64,000 nucleotides of DNA from assembly GCF_933775445.1 (NCBI RefSeq), contig NC_065872.1, positions 24,304,001 through 24,368,000 on the forward strand. Direction: 5' to 3'. Positions within the stretch are counted from its first letter, which is position 1, and each line of letters starts with the position of its first letter. A program made the position numbers and the translations under genes. This stretch comes from Argentina anserina. Lineage: Eukaryota > Streptophyta > Magnoliopsida > Rosales > Rosaceae. Of the stretch, positions 24,960-36,430 are shown piece by piece. The notes beneath the pieces were generated by a model that saw nothing but the letters and a program-made list of their open reading frames with translations, made no database searches and was not told where the DNA came from.

Positions 24960-26281
24960 CGAGGGTTCGTCTAGTGTTTTCTTGGACTACATTCTTTCAA
25001 CCAAGTAAACAGGGGGGCAAGACCATGGATACTCAGAATAATCGCGAATTTCGGCATTTTTGCTCGGTCGCGAACGTTCTAATCCGTAAGTTCGCGAACC
25101 CAAAATATTTTTTTCGAAACTAGCGAGTTTCTGAAACTTTTTGAGTTTCTTACTTGTGCTCCGGCATTTTGTGTAATACATTGGACCAATATTTGTGGTC
25201 TATCATGGGTTATAACTTTGATTACACTGCAATAAAATAGTACAAGTGTTTTTATGAAACAAATTGTGTTTATTCATATGGCTTTGTGGCCAGAAACTTC
25301 ATACAAGATCTATACTATTACAGGTGAGCCTTAACAAGCTTTGATACCATCTATGCTAGGTGGAAAGGTCTTCGCGATGCCTCATGTTCATCCCACCACT
25401 GCGAGAAACTTGAGATTAAACTGCACCAGTTAAGGACCGACTAGAACTAGTTTGATGCTAAACATAGGTTCTAATTGGAAAACTGGTGGTAGCATGAGGG
25501 ATTCAGAGCCTTGGTTTGCAGCACTCACCTGATGTTCCTTCAAAGAAGGGAGATTGGAGGATATTGCACATGGGAGGTACAACAGCTAGCGTCGCGTATC
25601 AAAAGAGGTACGTGACGAGCATGCTGTACCTATTGACTCTGGTCCTGGATTCGGCAGCCTGCTTCCCGATGCTCGGCGACTAAACATTGATGAATAGGCC
25701 GCGGGAATGGCTTCCTTTTCTTCTCTTACTTGTAATCCTTCACTAGGAACAACCCTTAATGAAGGGTAGATCCCCGGTGTGGAACTACAAATAAGGGAGG
25801 ATGTGAGGGTGGAATAAGACTCCCACCTCACATTTGAGGGTAGAATAAGGCTCTCACGAAGTGCTACTGAGTTTGCAGGTCTGGGAGATGAAATTTAGGA
25901 AACCTAAGGGGTTTCGAAGGAGGAAATGTGATCGACATGGTTGGAGGCTATGGAAGAAGGCGTGGTGAGCTCTTTCCTTAGGGTTTCATTTTATAGTAGA
26001 AAGAACTTGGATTCAAGGGTTGAGATTAAAGATATGGATTTGGAGATCACACCCGGGATTAATTGCAGCAATAATGGTCAACCTGAAACGGTTTGCGCAT
26101 TTTCCAGTATTGATTGCTCCGGTTTACGAGGGTTTGCATGCAAACTTACACGGTGACGAATTGAGTTGGGCTCAGGTCGTGGGCCTGTAGTTGGGTTGTG
26201 AACAAATCAAGGAGACGCGAGTAGGAGAAGCAGATAGAGATAAGTTACAATTCTTACTATTAAAATGCATTGATGTTCAAG
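24960..26281. other. Tat element 1: spacer between pol and antisense gene
   Basis: No convincing frame on either strand. A purine run AGGGGGG near 25010-25016 resembles a polypurine tract but is not followed by LTR ends, so it is probably internal. A minus-strand AATAAA near 25269-25274 could serve the antisense PMD gene. Confidence 0.45.
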
Positions 26282-29200
26282 TTATATTTTATGCCTAACA
26301 AGGCGAATATCTAAGAGAAGCTTTCCAGTATCGTTGGCTTTGTAACATATCAGATTGTTGAGCCTCCTTTCTTCAGCCTCAGAGGCCGCCAGTTGCCTTT
26401 TGCGCTCTTGTATGTGAGGCACAACACTTCTTATCTCTGCCTCTATAGCCTTGAGCTCTCTAGCTTGCTCAGCTTCAAGATCTGCTAGTTGTTGCCGCAA
26501 TGCACTAATTAGTTGCGTGCGGCTGGTCTTGGCATGATGAAGTTTGGTCCTAAGTTGAGCAGGGCTTTCCTTAACGAATTGTCGGGCATCAGCATTGTGT
26601 TGGAACAGACTCTGAGCTTGGCTCCTCAAGTTGTGGCATTCTGCCATGAGACCCATGATGGTGTTTAGTGCCTGTTCAGCATTCGCGACTAGGATGGGGT
26701 CAGGTGAGTGTAGCTTCAGGTAGCGAAGGGCGTCCTTCACCTTAGCCAGATGAACTGGATCAGTTAGGTCTTCAGAGGATAGTTCCGCGAGTTGTGCCCA
26801 GGCCTGGACAAGCTCTTGAGACTCTATAGACATTAGGGGGCTGGCCGGACCTAGCATATCATCCAGAAGATCTTCCAAAGAGGGACTGGGATAATTCCCG
26901 GTTGGATCAACAACGGGTGTAGGTCCAGAGGTTCCAACAGTTGGCACGATGGGAAGGCTGGAAGTAGTTGCGATTGCCACAACTTACAAGGGGGTAAAGA
27001 ACAATTAATAAAACAGCTAAATGTTTACAAAGAAAGGCAGAAACGGATAAACAAAGAAGTGGTTAAAGGTATTACCCCATCAGAATGAGGAGAGGGAGTT
27101 TCGTTTCCTAGAGGAGGTTGCGGTGCGTCATCAGGGCTCGCTGGGTTCGCAGTCGCGAATGGATGCTCCACATCTTCATCTGCTTGGTTAGAGCTGGTCA
27201 CATCTTCTTCATCTCCCACCTCATTCTCCAGAATTTGAGTTGAAGAGGAATGAGAGAGTACTGCTGTATGGACAATTGACATTTGCAACTCCAAGGTCTG
27301 GGCGTTCACCACCGTAATAGGGGGAGTGGTCTGAGTGGTTTCTTGGTTCACAGCCACAGTCGGTGAGATAGCAGTCACGACTTCCGTGGTAGGTGATTGA
27401 GCGTCAACATGAACCTGTGTTAGAGACAATGAAGGATATCATTGACCCACATGCAATCAATATAAGTTAAAGAACTACATCTTAGTAGACAATAAAGGGT
27501 TGCTCTAGGGGGCAATAGCGTGTTTGACTACTTACGGCAGGGTCTTCCATCGCGGGGGCTACAATTTGAAGGGTAGACAGAGGTGTAGAAGTTGGGTTCT
27601 CACGAATCTACAAATCAGATAAGAATCAGTCAGAGTGGTTCATGAATACAGCGCCAATTGGAACAAGTAGTGTGTTCTTTTTACCTCGATGGCTGCCTCT
27701 GGATTGCTGGTCCTAGTCATTGGCTTAGGGCTGACCTGGTTAGTAATCGCGAGCGGGGTAGAGGTGCTTGAGGCAGCTATTCTTCTTCTCTGAATCAGCT
27801 GGGGGTCACAGATATTGGTTAGTGTTGAACATTTAATACCTGTTAAGAGAATCAAATAGGGGTGAGGACTTACAGGATTGAAGTCTATGGCGTCAGGATC
27901 GTCCTCGTCAGGATCAGGGCTAGGGGTTGCTCTCCCTCGTTTACGGCCTTGGGAGGAGGAGGCACCAGCTGTGTTCTCAAAAACCTGCAACATGAACCAG
28001 TTAGTGGTTTTTAATCAGTGTTGAAACAAGAACTGTAGGAGTTCGAAGAGGCGTTAGGATTTTACCCTTGAGGGAATGATTCTGATAGCATTGGGAATAA
28101 CTGCCCGCAGCAAATCCTCATCTCCAGGAACCTCAGGGTCCTCCTGCAAATATCTCTTGAGCCCCGTCTGGAATATGTATTGGGAAATGACCCGCGAACC
28201 TTGCTCCCACTGGCCAGAGTTGATTCTCTCCCACCATTGAGGATAAGCTTTGTCGACGCGAAAGCAGCGAAAGATACTCCCGCTTGCTAGCACAGGAAGG
28301 GGAGTGGATTGCAACTGAGACGGGGGGTGTCTGTGACGGGGACCATAGGGCGTCGCCATGAGGAAAACAGGTTCAAACTCTCAATAGGAAGGAATGGAAC
28401 CATTTGAATCATTCCTAACTGCCTCGCAAATATGTGGGGGCATAGAGTTCTACTCCGTTGCAGGGATGTCGGGGTAAGTCCGCCATTGATATAGCCTGTT
28501 CAAACAAATACCGACTCTCTTCATCATAGCGTCTGAGGGTCAAGAACCCACCTCGGATGGCGCTAGGATGAGTGCGGTCTAGCAGCAGTTGTGCGGAGTC
28601 AAGAACTGAAGCATCCAGGGTATAAAAATACTCGAAGCATGCTGCGTAGCGAAGAGAGAAGTTGGGCTCCAAACCAACAAAGGCATTTCCCAATACTTCT
28701 GTTAAACGGAAGTCCCTTATGTTTTCATTTCACAGCTTCACAAAGTATACCTGAATCCAGAGGTCTAGAATCCACATAGGCCCTGAAAGCTTATGATAAT
28801 TGAGGGGTTCCAGGGAGAGCGCACACAGCATACGGTAGATCTCTGCCAGAACTATTTGCGGTAGACCCACAATGTGGCCATTGTAGAGAAGGGTCGCAAG
28901 TTACAGGTGGTGCCCAGTCATATTCTTGGAATTGGAGCAGAACAGGAACTTGGTTAACCAAAATTCCAAGAAGGCAATTCCAGCATTGGCAGTAGGATTG
29001 CGATCAAAACTGGAGACTGAGGAGCCGTACGATTGGTAGATACCAACGTCGCGAGTGGCGGTGACCGGACACTCAGCATCAAAATAATCCTGATCTCTAT
29101 AGGGCCTGGTACCAACTGGAAGACCTATGATAGCATATATGTCTAGCAAAGATATACCCATTTGACCAAATTGAAAGTCGAAGGTATTACTTGCGGAATT

Positions 29201-29632
29201 CCAGAAGCAGGCAGCAGTCATTATGGCACATCTGTTGCCTCCAACCTAAGCCAGTTTGAAGGAGAGGTCGATACTTTCCAAGATTCCTACCGCATGCCAG
29301 ATGTCGCGATCAAGCAGGCGACGACCTGCATACCATAGCTGCATGGCTTCAGAAACTTTGGGCCATGCTCCGACAAGGGTATGGTGGTAGCTGTGCACTT
29401 TCCATCCCCTGAAGGTGGCTGGGGTGTTCCTAAAAGCAAGCGGAGGAGTTTGCGAGCGATGGTGGTAGTCAGTGTTGATACGCTGCGGGATTTCGGTAAG
29501 AGATGGGCCCAAATACACCGTGCTATCGTCAATCACTCCAATGGTGGTTCGATTGGTGGGTTCATTGTTGGGATAATCGCGAAGCGGTCTTGCACCTGCC
29601 TGGGCATCACGTTGGTTGGGTTTTGGGGCCAT
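26282..29632 (-). pseudogene. Antisense plant-mobile-domain (PMD) gene carried by Tat element 1
   Basis: Minus-strand gene opposite to the element. The first exon (29632 to about 28063) shows the PMD: FRGWKVHSYHHTL, then FDFQFGQMGISLLDIYAIIGLPV, LSGPMWILDLWIQVYF and FRCFRVDKAYPQWWERI. Later exons with good plant splice sites are approximately 27984-27874, 27798-27685, 27607-27536, 27414-27076 and 26982-26282. They encode a Ser/Pro/Asp-rich linker and a C-terminal coiled coil rich in Glu, Gln and Arg. In-frame stops at 29246-29248 (TAG), 28901-28903 (TAA) and 28730-28732 (TGA), plus a frameshift near 28410, break it. PMD proteins related to Arabidopsis MAIN/MAIL1 occur in host genes and in transposons. 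Antisense extra ORFs between pol and 3' LTR are known in Tat elements. Exon edges are my reading. Confidence 0.75.
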
Positions 29633-30004
29633 TGTTGTCAGAGAGTAAGAACTTCAAAAGAGGGCTTTCTGGATTTTCTGATGATAAAGCAATCGGGTTG
29701 GATGGATTTGTTGGGTTCGTGAACGCGATTTATATAGGAACTGAAAGGATTTCTGAAATCGAAACTGATGGGTTCAGGAAAGAGTCGCGTTTGCTCGATT
29801 GGAACTGGTTTGAGTTTTGAAACAGTAAGTGTTTCTCGCGTACTTGAGCTCGAAAGGTTGTAGTGGTTTGAGGAGAAGGCGCGCGTCAGTTGGTGACGGG
29901 GGAACGTAAAGCGTTTCGGATTATTTTTAAAAGATAACCGTTTGGGGTTTTCTTCTAGCCCTTTTCAATTTCGCGGGGTCTTCAATTTCAAGGCCTGGGG
30001 GCAA
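29633..30004 (+). other. Tat element 1: region upstream of its 3' LTR and polypurine tract
   Basis: Non-coding. It probably contains the promoter of the antisense PMD gene. CTGGGGGCAA at 29995-30004 directly precedes the LTR and is the likely polypurine tract. Confidence 0.6.
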
Positions 30005-30900
30005 TGTTTGGGCCTAAAATAATACTCCGGTATTATCTAGACTACTTAGGCTCGTGGACCGGATATTTGGGGAAAGTATATCACAAAGCAAGATTACCTG
30101 CCGTATTAGAATAGATTTAGGGGACTGTCGCGGTATAGAATCGGAGTTGATTAAGGAAGGTGAATCTAAATCAACTAGGAGATTCTCAAGACTTGATTCG
30201 CAAGAAAGAACAAGTTGTGTTCTCTATATAAAGGGGTTGAAGGCACATAATAACACACGCAACGTCAAACAAACTATCGCGCAACCGCATAGTCAAAATC
30301 TCCCCACGGAGTAAAAGTCCGATTAACTTCAGCAACCAAGTCTCCCATCGGAGCGGAGCTACCCAGATGCACGCCTCGCGCTGCATGTAGCAACAAGTCC
30401 GATTAACTTCGGCAATTCGAGTCAAGTCCATCGAGTCGCTAGCCTAGCTTCTAGCAAACCCAAAGCCTGCACTAGTCAGCAAATTTCATTCGCGAGAGAG
30501 TCCTGCTATTAACGACACAGTATAAGTTCTACTTTTCCCCAAGCGGTCAAAAGTAAGATCGGCCATCTACTTGAGGTGGAGTGAAAGGTACGTAGCAACT
30601 CCGGTTGTGTATAGGTCATTCGAACTTCAGCGGTTTATCAGCAACTGCGGAGCAATCGTCTGAGAGGAAGACAGTACGTGGAGAGCAAGCATTGTCAAAC
30701 AAAACAACAGTTGTACCTAACTCAAAGGTACTGGCACGCCAACAACGATAGAGAATGAAGGGCTGAACCGTCTAGGGTTCGGCACCGGGGCTTGCTGATT
30801 GTTCTCTGAGGAGGATCCGTTTTCCCAGCTCGAACAGGTAGGAGGTTAGAGGTCAAAGCTCTAAGCCAAAACCTAGTCCCATAATTGGACTCTCATTGAT
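30005..30900 (+). repeat. Tat element 1 3' LTR
   Basis: Starts TGTTTGGGCC just after the polypurine tract. It contains a TATA box at 30225-30232 (TATATAAA) followed by GC-richer transcribed sequence. Its right end is approximate because there is no 5' LTR in the window to pair with it. Confidence 0.65.
30225..30232 (+). promoter_or_regulatory. TATA box of the Tat LTR
   Basis: TATATAAA in a promoter-like position about 220 bases into the LTR; transcription would start about 30 bases downstream. Confidence 0.55.
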
Positions 30901-31048
30901 TGAATCTAAAATGGCGATGGGGGGGGGGCATAAGACTGGAACCCCGCTCCACAGAACCATAATCATGAAGATGATCGAAGAGGACTTCCTAAATTATACA
31001 GGCCCTCATTCCAATTTCTACATATGTCCAACCCTACGCATGCCCACG

Positions 31049-31094
31049 AACAAGCTAGCTAGCTTTTTTTTGGTTGAAAAAACAAGCTAGCTAG
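31049..31094 (-). repeat. Tiny poly(A)-tailed insertion flanked by 14-bp direct repeats
   Basis: AACAAGCTAGCTAG at 31049-31062 and again at 31081-31094, enclosing 18 bases that read TTTTCAACCAAAAAAAAG on the minus strand. The form is that of an extremely 5'-truncated LINE insertion with its A tail and target duplication. Confidence 0.45.
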
Positions 31095-31449
31095 TTCGTT
31101 GGGCTTCAGCTTCCATATTTTGCCCATATTGAACGCAAGGAAAATACCTGGCTAGGCCGGCAATTTTAAGTTTAAAGCGGTCACGACTCACGAGGAGGGC
31201 ATTGCCACTTACTTGAACACTCCCTCGAGAGCTTGTAGATCTTTTATTTCACCCAATGATAGTGCTTGTAGACTCTGGCCTTTCATTCGATTTATCAACT
31301 TCTAATATAAAAAAAAAACTGGGAGATGTTTAGATAGATCCTCTGCGTGGGCTGCTGAATAAGTACCAAACTTACCAGAGACAAAATGGAATGTGTTCCT
31401 TATTCCATTCCTTGCCTTCATATAATCTCCAACTCCAAAGGGGGCATCT

Positions 31450-31488
31450 TCTCTCTCGCGCGCGCTCTCTCTCTCTCTCTCTCTCTCT
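31450..31488. repeat. (CT)n microsatellite with CG core
   Basis: CT run interrupted by CGCGCGCG at 31457-31464. Confidence 0.9.
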
Positions 31489-32368
31489 GTGCTATTTTTC
31501 CTTCATATCTTCTTGTACGTGAAATGGTAAGTGTATAATTCCAAAGTGTCTTATTAGGTGCTCCGGTCAATAGAATCTTCCTCCTAAAATATTCAGTTAA
31601 AACTGTGGCTTTGTGTCTCCATCTGCAGACTTTAATATCAATGCATTCTAGGTAATCATCAAGTAAGAATTCGAAGCTCCCTAGCTAGCTCATTACTGCT
31701 CATGGTGATATATAGATGCCTATGCTGCCGATTGACAAGTGCAGATCGAAAGTGACTCGAAGTAATTGCGAGAAAGAGGAGGACAAGTAAAGATATTCAA
31801 ATTCCAAGAATCTTCCTCCTTTGAGGACTTGGGGGTGAAGAGGGACCTCTCAACAGCCACAGTGGATTCCCCTCATCTGAAATGAGGGAATGAGATTCCC
31901 AGCTTTTCCTGTACGTGACAGGAGAGAACCAATACGAATGCACAAACCCAACAAATCACAATATATTAACTCAAATGGATCAATTCCGGTATCTAATACA
32001 AGGCAAGGTATTATGATCAAGAATTCAAAAGGGTACGTAGTGGCAGCATGAGGGACTGAATTCGGGAGATCAATATAACAAAGTGGAATTAGATCGATTT
32101 ACGGGACTCGCAAGGACCCACAACAAACAACAAGCAGCTATTAGTACACCAAGGACAATATCTCTTTTCAAGTCGCTGTGACTTTGAGCACTGGATTGGT
32201 TCCATCACTAGCTTCTTCTTCTTCTTGGAATTCTTTTTCCAATTAAGAATTTATGATTATATTCCAAGCTTCCCCCACCAAATTTGCTTTATAAAGACAT
32301 GCTCAGCGCACCCTTTGGTTTGTGAGAAATGCATTATACAAGGACAAACATATAGCAGCCTAGTTTAT

Positions 32369-32371
<3 letters not shown>

Positions 32372-32401
<30 letters not shown>
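32372..32401. repeat. (GA)n microsatellite, likely 5' UTR
   Basis: 30-base GA run upstream of the MYB-CC start codon. Confidence 0.9.
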
Positions 32402-32402
<1 letters not shown>

Positions 32403-32661
32403 AGAAAAGTAGTTTTACAGAGTTCATCACCACCACCATCATCTTCTCACTCGCCGTACGTACTCTTCTACTCAAAACAGGAAGTTAGGCATACATACAG
32501 AGGCCTGGTAAGGTTGGATTAAGAGAAAGGAAGAACAAAGCCAAATTATCCCGGTAAGATGCAATCGAATTTTAATTCAATATTTTTGTAGCTTCCATGC
32601 AGTCGAAGATCACATTTAACTGAAACCTACTTGGGCTTTGAAGAGTAGAGAGAAGAATATA

Positions 32662-34983
32662 ATGATGTACCATCATCATCACCACCCGCATCAACACCAG
32701 ACGAAGAACATCCACACCTCTTCTTCAAACAGGATGACCATTCCTTCTGAACGGCATATGTTTCTGCGGCCGGAACCTTGCCCTGAAGATTCAGCACTCG
32801 TCCTTTCAACTGATGCCAAGCCAAGACTAAAATGGACGCCCGATCTCCACGAGCGTTTCATAGAAGCAGTGAGCCAGCTAGGAGGAGCAGACAGTGAGTC
32901 TACCACCATGCATCACATAACATCATCACACCAACTCTATGATTAAACAAAGAGCATGCATATGTGAATGCAGTTTAATGTGTCTTATGATTTTCACTGC
33001 AGAGGCTACACCAAAAACAGTAATGAAACTTATGGGAATTCCAGGGCTTACATTATACCACCTAAAGAGTCATCTACAGGTAATTCTGTATTACTAATTC
33101 TACATAAGCTAAATATATAAATTTTAACAACTCCAATCGATCTTTACAATTATAGGGTTTGAAAATTATGTCTCTCTCTCTCTCACCTTTTTTTTTTGTC
33201 CAACAGAAGTATAGGCTTAGCAAGAATCTGCCTGTACACTGTAATAGTGTTGGCACAAACAAAATTGGTAAGAAAACTTATCTGTCTAATACTGTGAAGA
33301 TAACTTTTCTCTTTTTTATTCATGTGACGACAAGAATAAAACTTAACACAGTTTTGGGACAATTTATTGCATAGGTGCAAGTGCAGTTACAGTGCCAGGA
33401 GAAAGAATATCTGAAGTAAATGGAACTCATATGAACAATATGAGCATCGGACCGCAGTCAAATAAGTAAGAACTAAGAACATACATAGCTGATTATGCAC
33501 TGGTCTATCAATTTCTTCTAATTTTATAAACATCCCATGGTATGATTAGCACTGATGATGGGGATTCTTTTTTAATCCCAGAGGCTTACATATAAATGAA
33601 ACACTACAAATGCAAATTGAAGTGCAGAGAAGGCTACATGAGCAGCTTGAGGTAAAGCATTCACTTAAGCAGTTACATTGTTGATATAGAAAACACAGAG
33701 CGAGATGCATTTTCAGCTGTCCAACAATCTGGAATTATTAAGTTTTTCTAATTTATTTCATACATGGAAAGGTACCAGGTGTGATTGAAAATGGGAATAG
33801 AAAAAGCTCATAATTCCTGAGTAAAACTTAGACTTCTAATAGATGCTTTACTATGCAAACAACCAGTAATGAAAATTTACAAAAAACAATTTTACAGCAC
33901 AAAATTACTGAATGCATATATAGTTAGCGTAATTAGAGAGTTTAGTTTAAATTTTAAAATTAACCAAACAGAAAATTGTGGGTGGAAATTAAGAAGCCCA
34001 TGGTGAAGAAGCAATATGTGATTAACATATGTATAAGAAGACAACAATTTGCATTGGAAAATTCAGATCAGACAATTCGTGTATAATGAAGTGCCCCTAT
34101 AAATACAAAGAAGCAGATAGGTCTTGATAGTTGATATACTCTAGACAAATGCATTATCTGTCCCAGCATATCTTCTAAATTTTATGTTAGCGCTGAAGCT
34201 GGTAGAAGGCAATAGACTTGCACGAACGCTATAATGAATTGGTTTATCGAAAAACAGGTACAGCGACACTTACAGCTTCGTATCGAAGCTCAAGGAAAGT
34301 ACCTACAGTCGGTCTTGGAAAAAGCCCAAGAGACCCTAGGAAGACAGGACTTGGGTACTGTGGGACTTGAAGCTGCCAAAGTTAAACTCTCTGAACTGGT
34401 ATCCAAAGTTTCCACCCAATGCTTGAACTCTGCATTTACAGAGCTCAAAGATGTACAGGGATCGTACCCCCAAAACCCGCCAACCGATTGCTCTATGGAC
34501 AGCTGCCTAACCTCCTGTGAAGGTTCTAAAAAGGATCAGGAGATTCAAAACAATAGCAGGATGGGACTAAGATCTTATAATAGCAGCAGCAGCAGGGTAC
34601 TGTTGGAATCAGAAGAGACCATGCTACAACTGGTAGATAGTAACATGTTTGTTTCCGCACTAACCAAAAATGCAGACCAAAGAATGTTTCCTTCAGAAGC
34701 AAGGTCTGGTGAGTTATCTATGAGCATCGAGCTTGAGCTAGAAAATTGGAACGGTAGCAACTGCAACTCCGAGGAAAGATTCAAAGCAAGAAACACAGAT
34801 GACAGCTTCCTGGACCATAAAAACAACAGGGCAGATTCCGTAAAAGTTGATCAGCCTCGGAAAGTTTCCGATGGATATCGCGGGACATATTTAGCAGCAA
34901 AACTAGACCTAAATTCCCATGATGATACTGATGCTTCTTCAAATTGCAAACAGTTTGACTTGAATGGTTTTAGCTGGAGCTAA
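32662..34983 (+). CDS. MYR1-like: MYB-CC family transcription factor (MYR1/MYR2-like)
   Basis: Six exons with canonical GT-AG borders: 32662-32893, 33003-33079, 33207-33267, 33375-33465, 33582-33651, 34258-34983. Phases join to one frame of 418 residues ending TAA. The start is ATG 32662 (a second ATG follows at once); a TTG further 5' is not a plant start. Residues 4-13 are His-rich. Residues 53-107 form the single MYB-like DNA-binding domain (KPRLKWTPDLHERF..., ending SHLQKYRL). Residues 158-205 form the MYB-CC coiled coil with LHEQLE at 172-177. The C-terminus is QFDLNGFSWS, as in MYR1/MYR2. Such proteins bind DNA in the nucleus as dimers; MYR1/2 act in flowering and gibberellin-linked growth in Arabidopsis. 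No lesion seen, so it is probably functional. The paralogue identity is uncertain. Confidence 0.93.
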
Positions 34984-35460
34984 CAGGGTTCACCTTTAGT
35001 GGAGAAGATAAATTCCTGCAAAAGAATAGCATGTTGTTCTCATCTTGTGACAGTTGAAGCTCACAGGAATAAATTGAAGGATAGTATCGAATGCATTTAT
35101 AACCAACTGCATAAGCAATTATCTGATACATATGAATGAGTTCCACGATTACAGACAGAATGTATTCATAGCAACATCACTTTCAATTTCTGATTAGGCC
35201 TTATACAGTTATACACACATATTTACTTGCTTGATTACATGAGCAATCACCTTAGAAGCATGGAAATTGGTGCAGATATGTGGAAAAGAAATCTCTAAAA
35301 ACGGGAATGCTAGCCTTATGAAATTTTTTGCGAGGAACAATTTAAAAGTGTCAAAATAAAATAATATATATAGAGGAGCACTCTAGAGCTCACTCCTGAG
35401 CTTCGTAATGAATACTTGCTTTAATTAATAAAGATATGATGTATATATCTATACTCTTAT
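34984..35460 (+). other. 3' flank of the MYB-CC gene
   Basis: Likely 3' UTR. AATAAA at 35068-35073 is a plausible polyadenylation signal about 85 bases after the stop. Otherwise AT-rich and non-coding. Confidence 0.55.
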
Positions 35461-35473
35461 AACCCAAACATAC

Positions 35474-36430
35474 CTTTTTTTTAAAATCAAACGTCAACTC
35501 ATTTGTATTTCAGCAGGCTGAACAAAGATAACACACCCAAATGCCGACAAAAAAAGCTATCTCTTATGACTCAACTAACCTAGCTATCCCGAAAAATGCT
35601 AGTAAAAAATTAGCAACCCCTAGGAAACAACTAGCCAATAAAGCCGAGATTCACCCACTTTTTCATGGTCATGAAGCATAAAAACACATAATACAAATAA
35701 TGTAGAAGACATGAATAAATTTTAACAACGAGAACATTGTATCACTGTGACACCAATCAAACTAAGCAGATGCAACAAAGGGATCGCGCTCCATCTCTAC
35801 GGGTTTCCATCAGAATTAACAACCACAGGATCAATCTTCTCAACCGCCATGGAATCTTTACAGGATGCCACATCCAATACTTGAACATAAGAGCCAGCTA
35901 AGGTCTTCTTCTTATTTGCCAGTTTTTGGGCACTCTTGGCCGCCCCTGGTTCATCCATGACTAGTTCCTTGGCAACCTTAGACTTGTTGGTACTGCCTTT
36001 AGAATGGCTAGGCTTGCACTAGGCTTTAGGGGAGACCTAAAGCTTCCCATTTTTATGCTACACCACCAGAGACATATTCTCTTCAACAAAAACAACACTG
36101 TAAGTACCTCTTCCAAGGGTGCCGCAATTCATTTGTAGCAAGATGCTTGAGAGGATTAATCACATGCACCATTGACTTGAACGCAGTGGGACCCATAGCT
36201 ACCAAAGAGACTTGGGACTCGACAAAGACCTGAGACTCAATAATCACTTCCAACCTTGGAGTTCAGATGAATGCAACGGTTCCGGCAAAATCCAAGCACC
36301 TTTAAGCATCAAGTCCTCAAATTACTTCCCATGCCAAGTAGTCCCCGGCTCAAAAGAAACCTCCAGGAAGCCAGGAGCAGGCTCCCGTCCTTGCTCCAGC
36401 TCGGCACTCTTAGCTAGAGGACTATTATAC
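35474..36430 (-). pseudogene. Possible LINE-like remnant
   Basis: On the minus strand, a broken frame with Lys-rich segments (AAKSAQKLANKKKTLAGS) runs across 36420-35800. The sequence then ends in an A run (TTTTAAAAAAAAA near 35490-35475), resembling a LINE 3' tail. I recognise no reverse transcriptase. The right end is cut by the chromovirus LTR at 36431. It could instead be decayed host sequence. Confidence 0.3.

Larger units (their letters stand above)
30901..32661 (+). other. Intergenic and presumed promoter/5' UTR of the MYB-CC gene
   Basis: No coding frame. It holds two pyrimidine/purine microsatellites (31450-31488 and 32372-32401) and a small insertion with 14-bp flanking repeats (31049-31094). 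GA/CT runs are common in plant 5' UTRs, and the second lies only 260 bases before the start codon. The transcription start was not identified. Confidence 0.5.

Noticed and set aside
25005..25020. Purine run AGGGGGG as the Tat polypurine tract
   Set aside because: No LTR start follows; the tract at 29995-30004 directly before TGTTTGGG is better placed.
32638..32946. A longer first exon for the MYB-CC gene starting at TTG 32638 and reading past 32893
   Set aside because: Plants rarely start at TTG; ATG 32662 fits MYR-type N-termini, and the GTGAGT donor at 32894 joins exactly to the MYB domain.
34234..34257. ATG 34234 as the start of a separate gene of 249 codons
   Set aside because: It is intron sequence; the acceptor AG at 34256-34257 joins the last exon in frame with LHEQLE.
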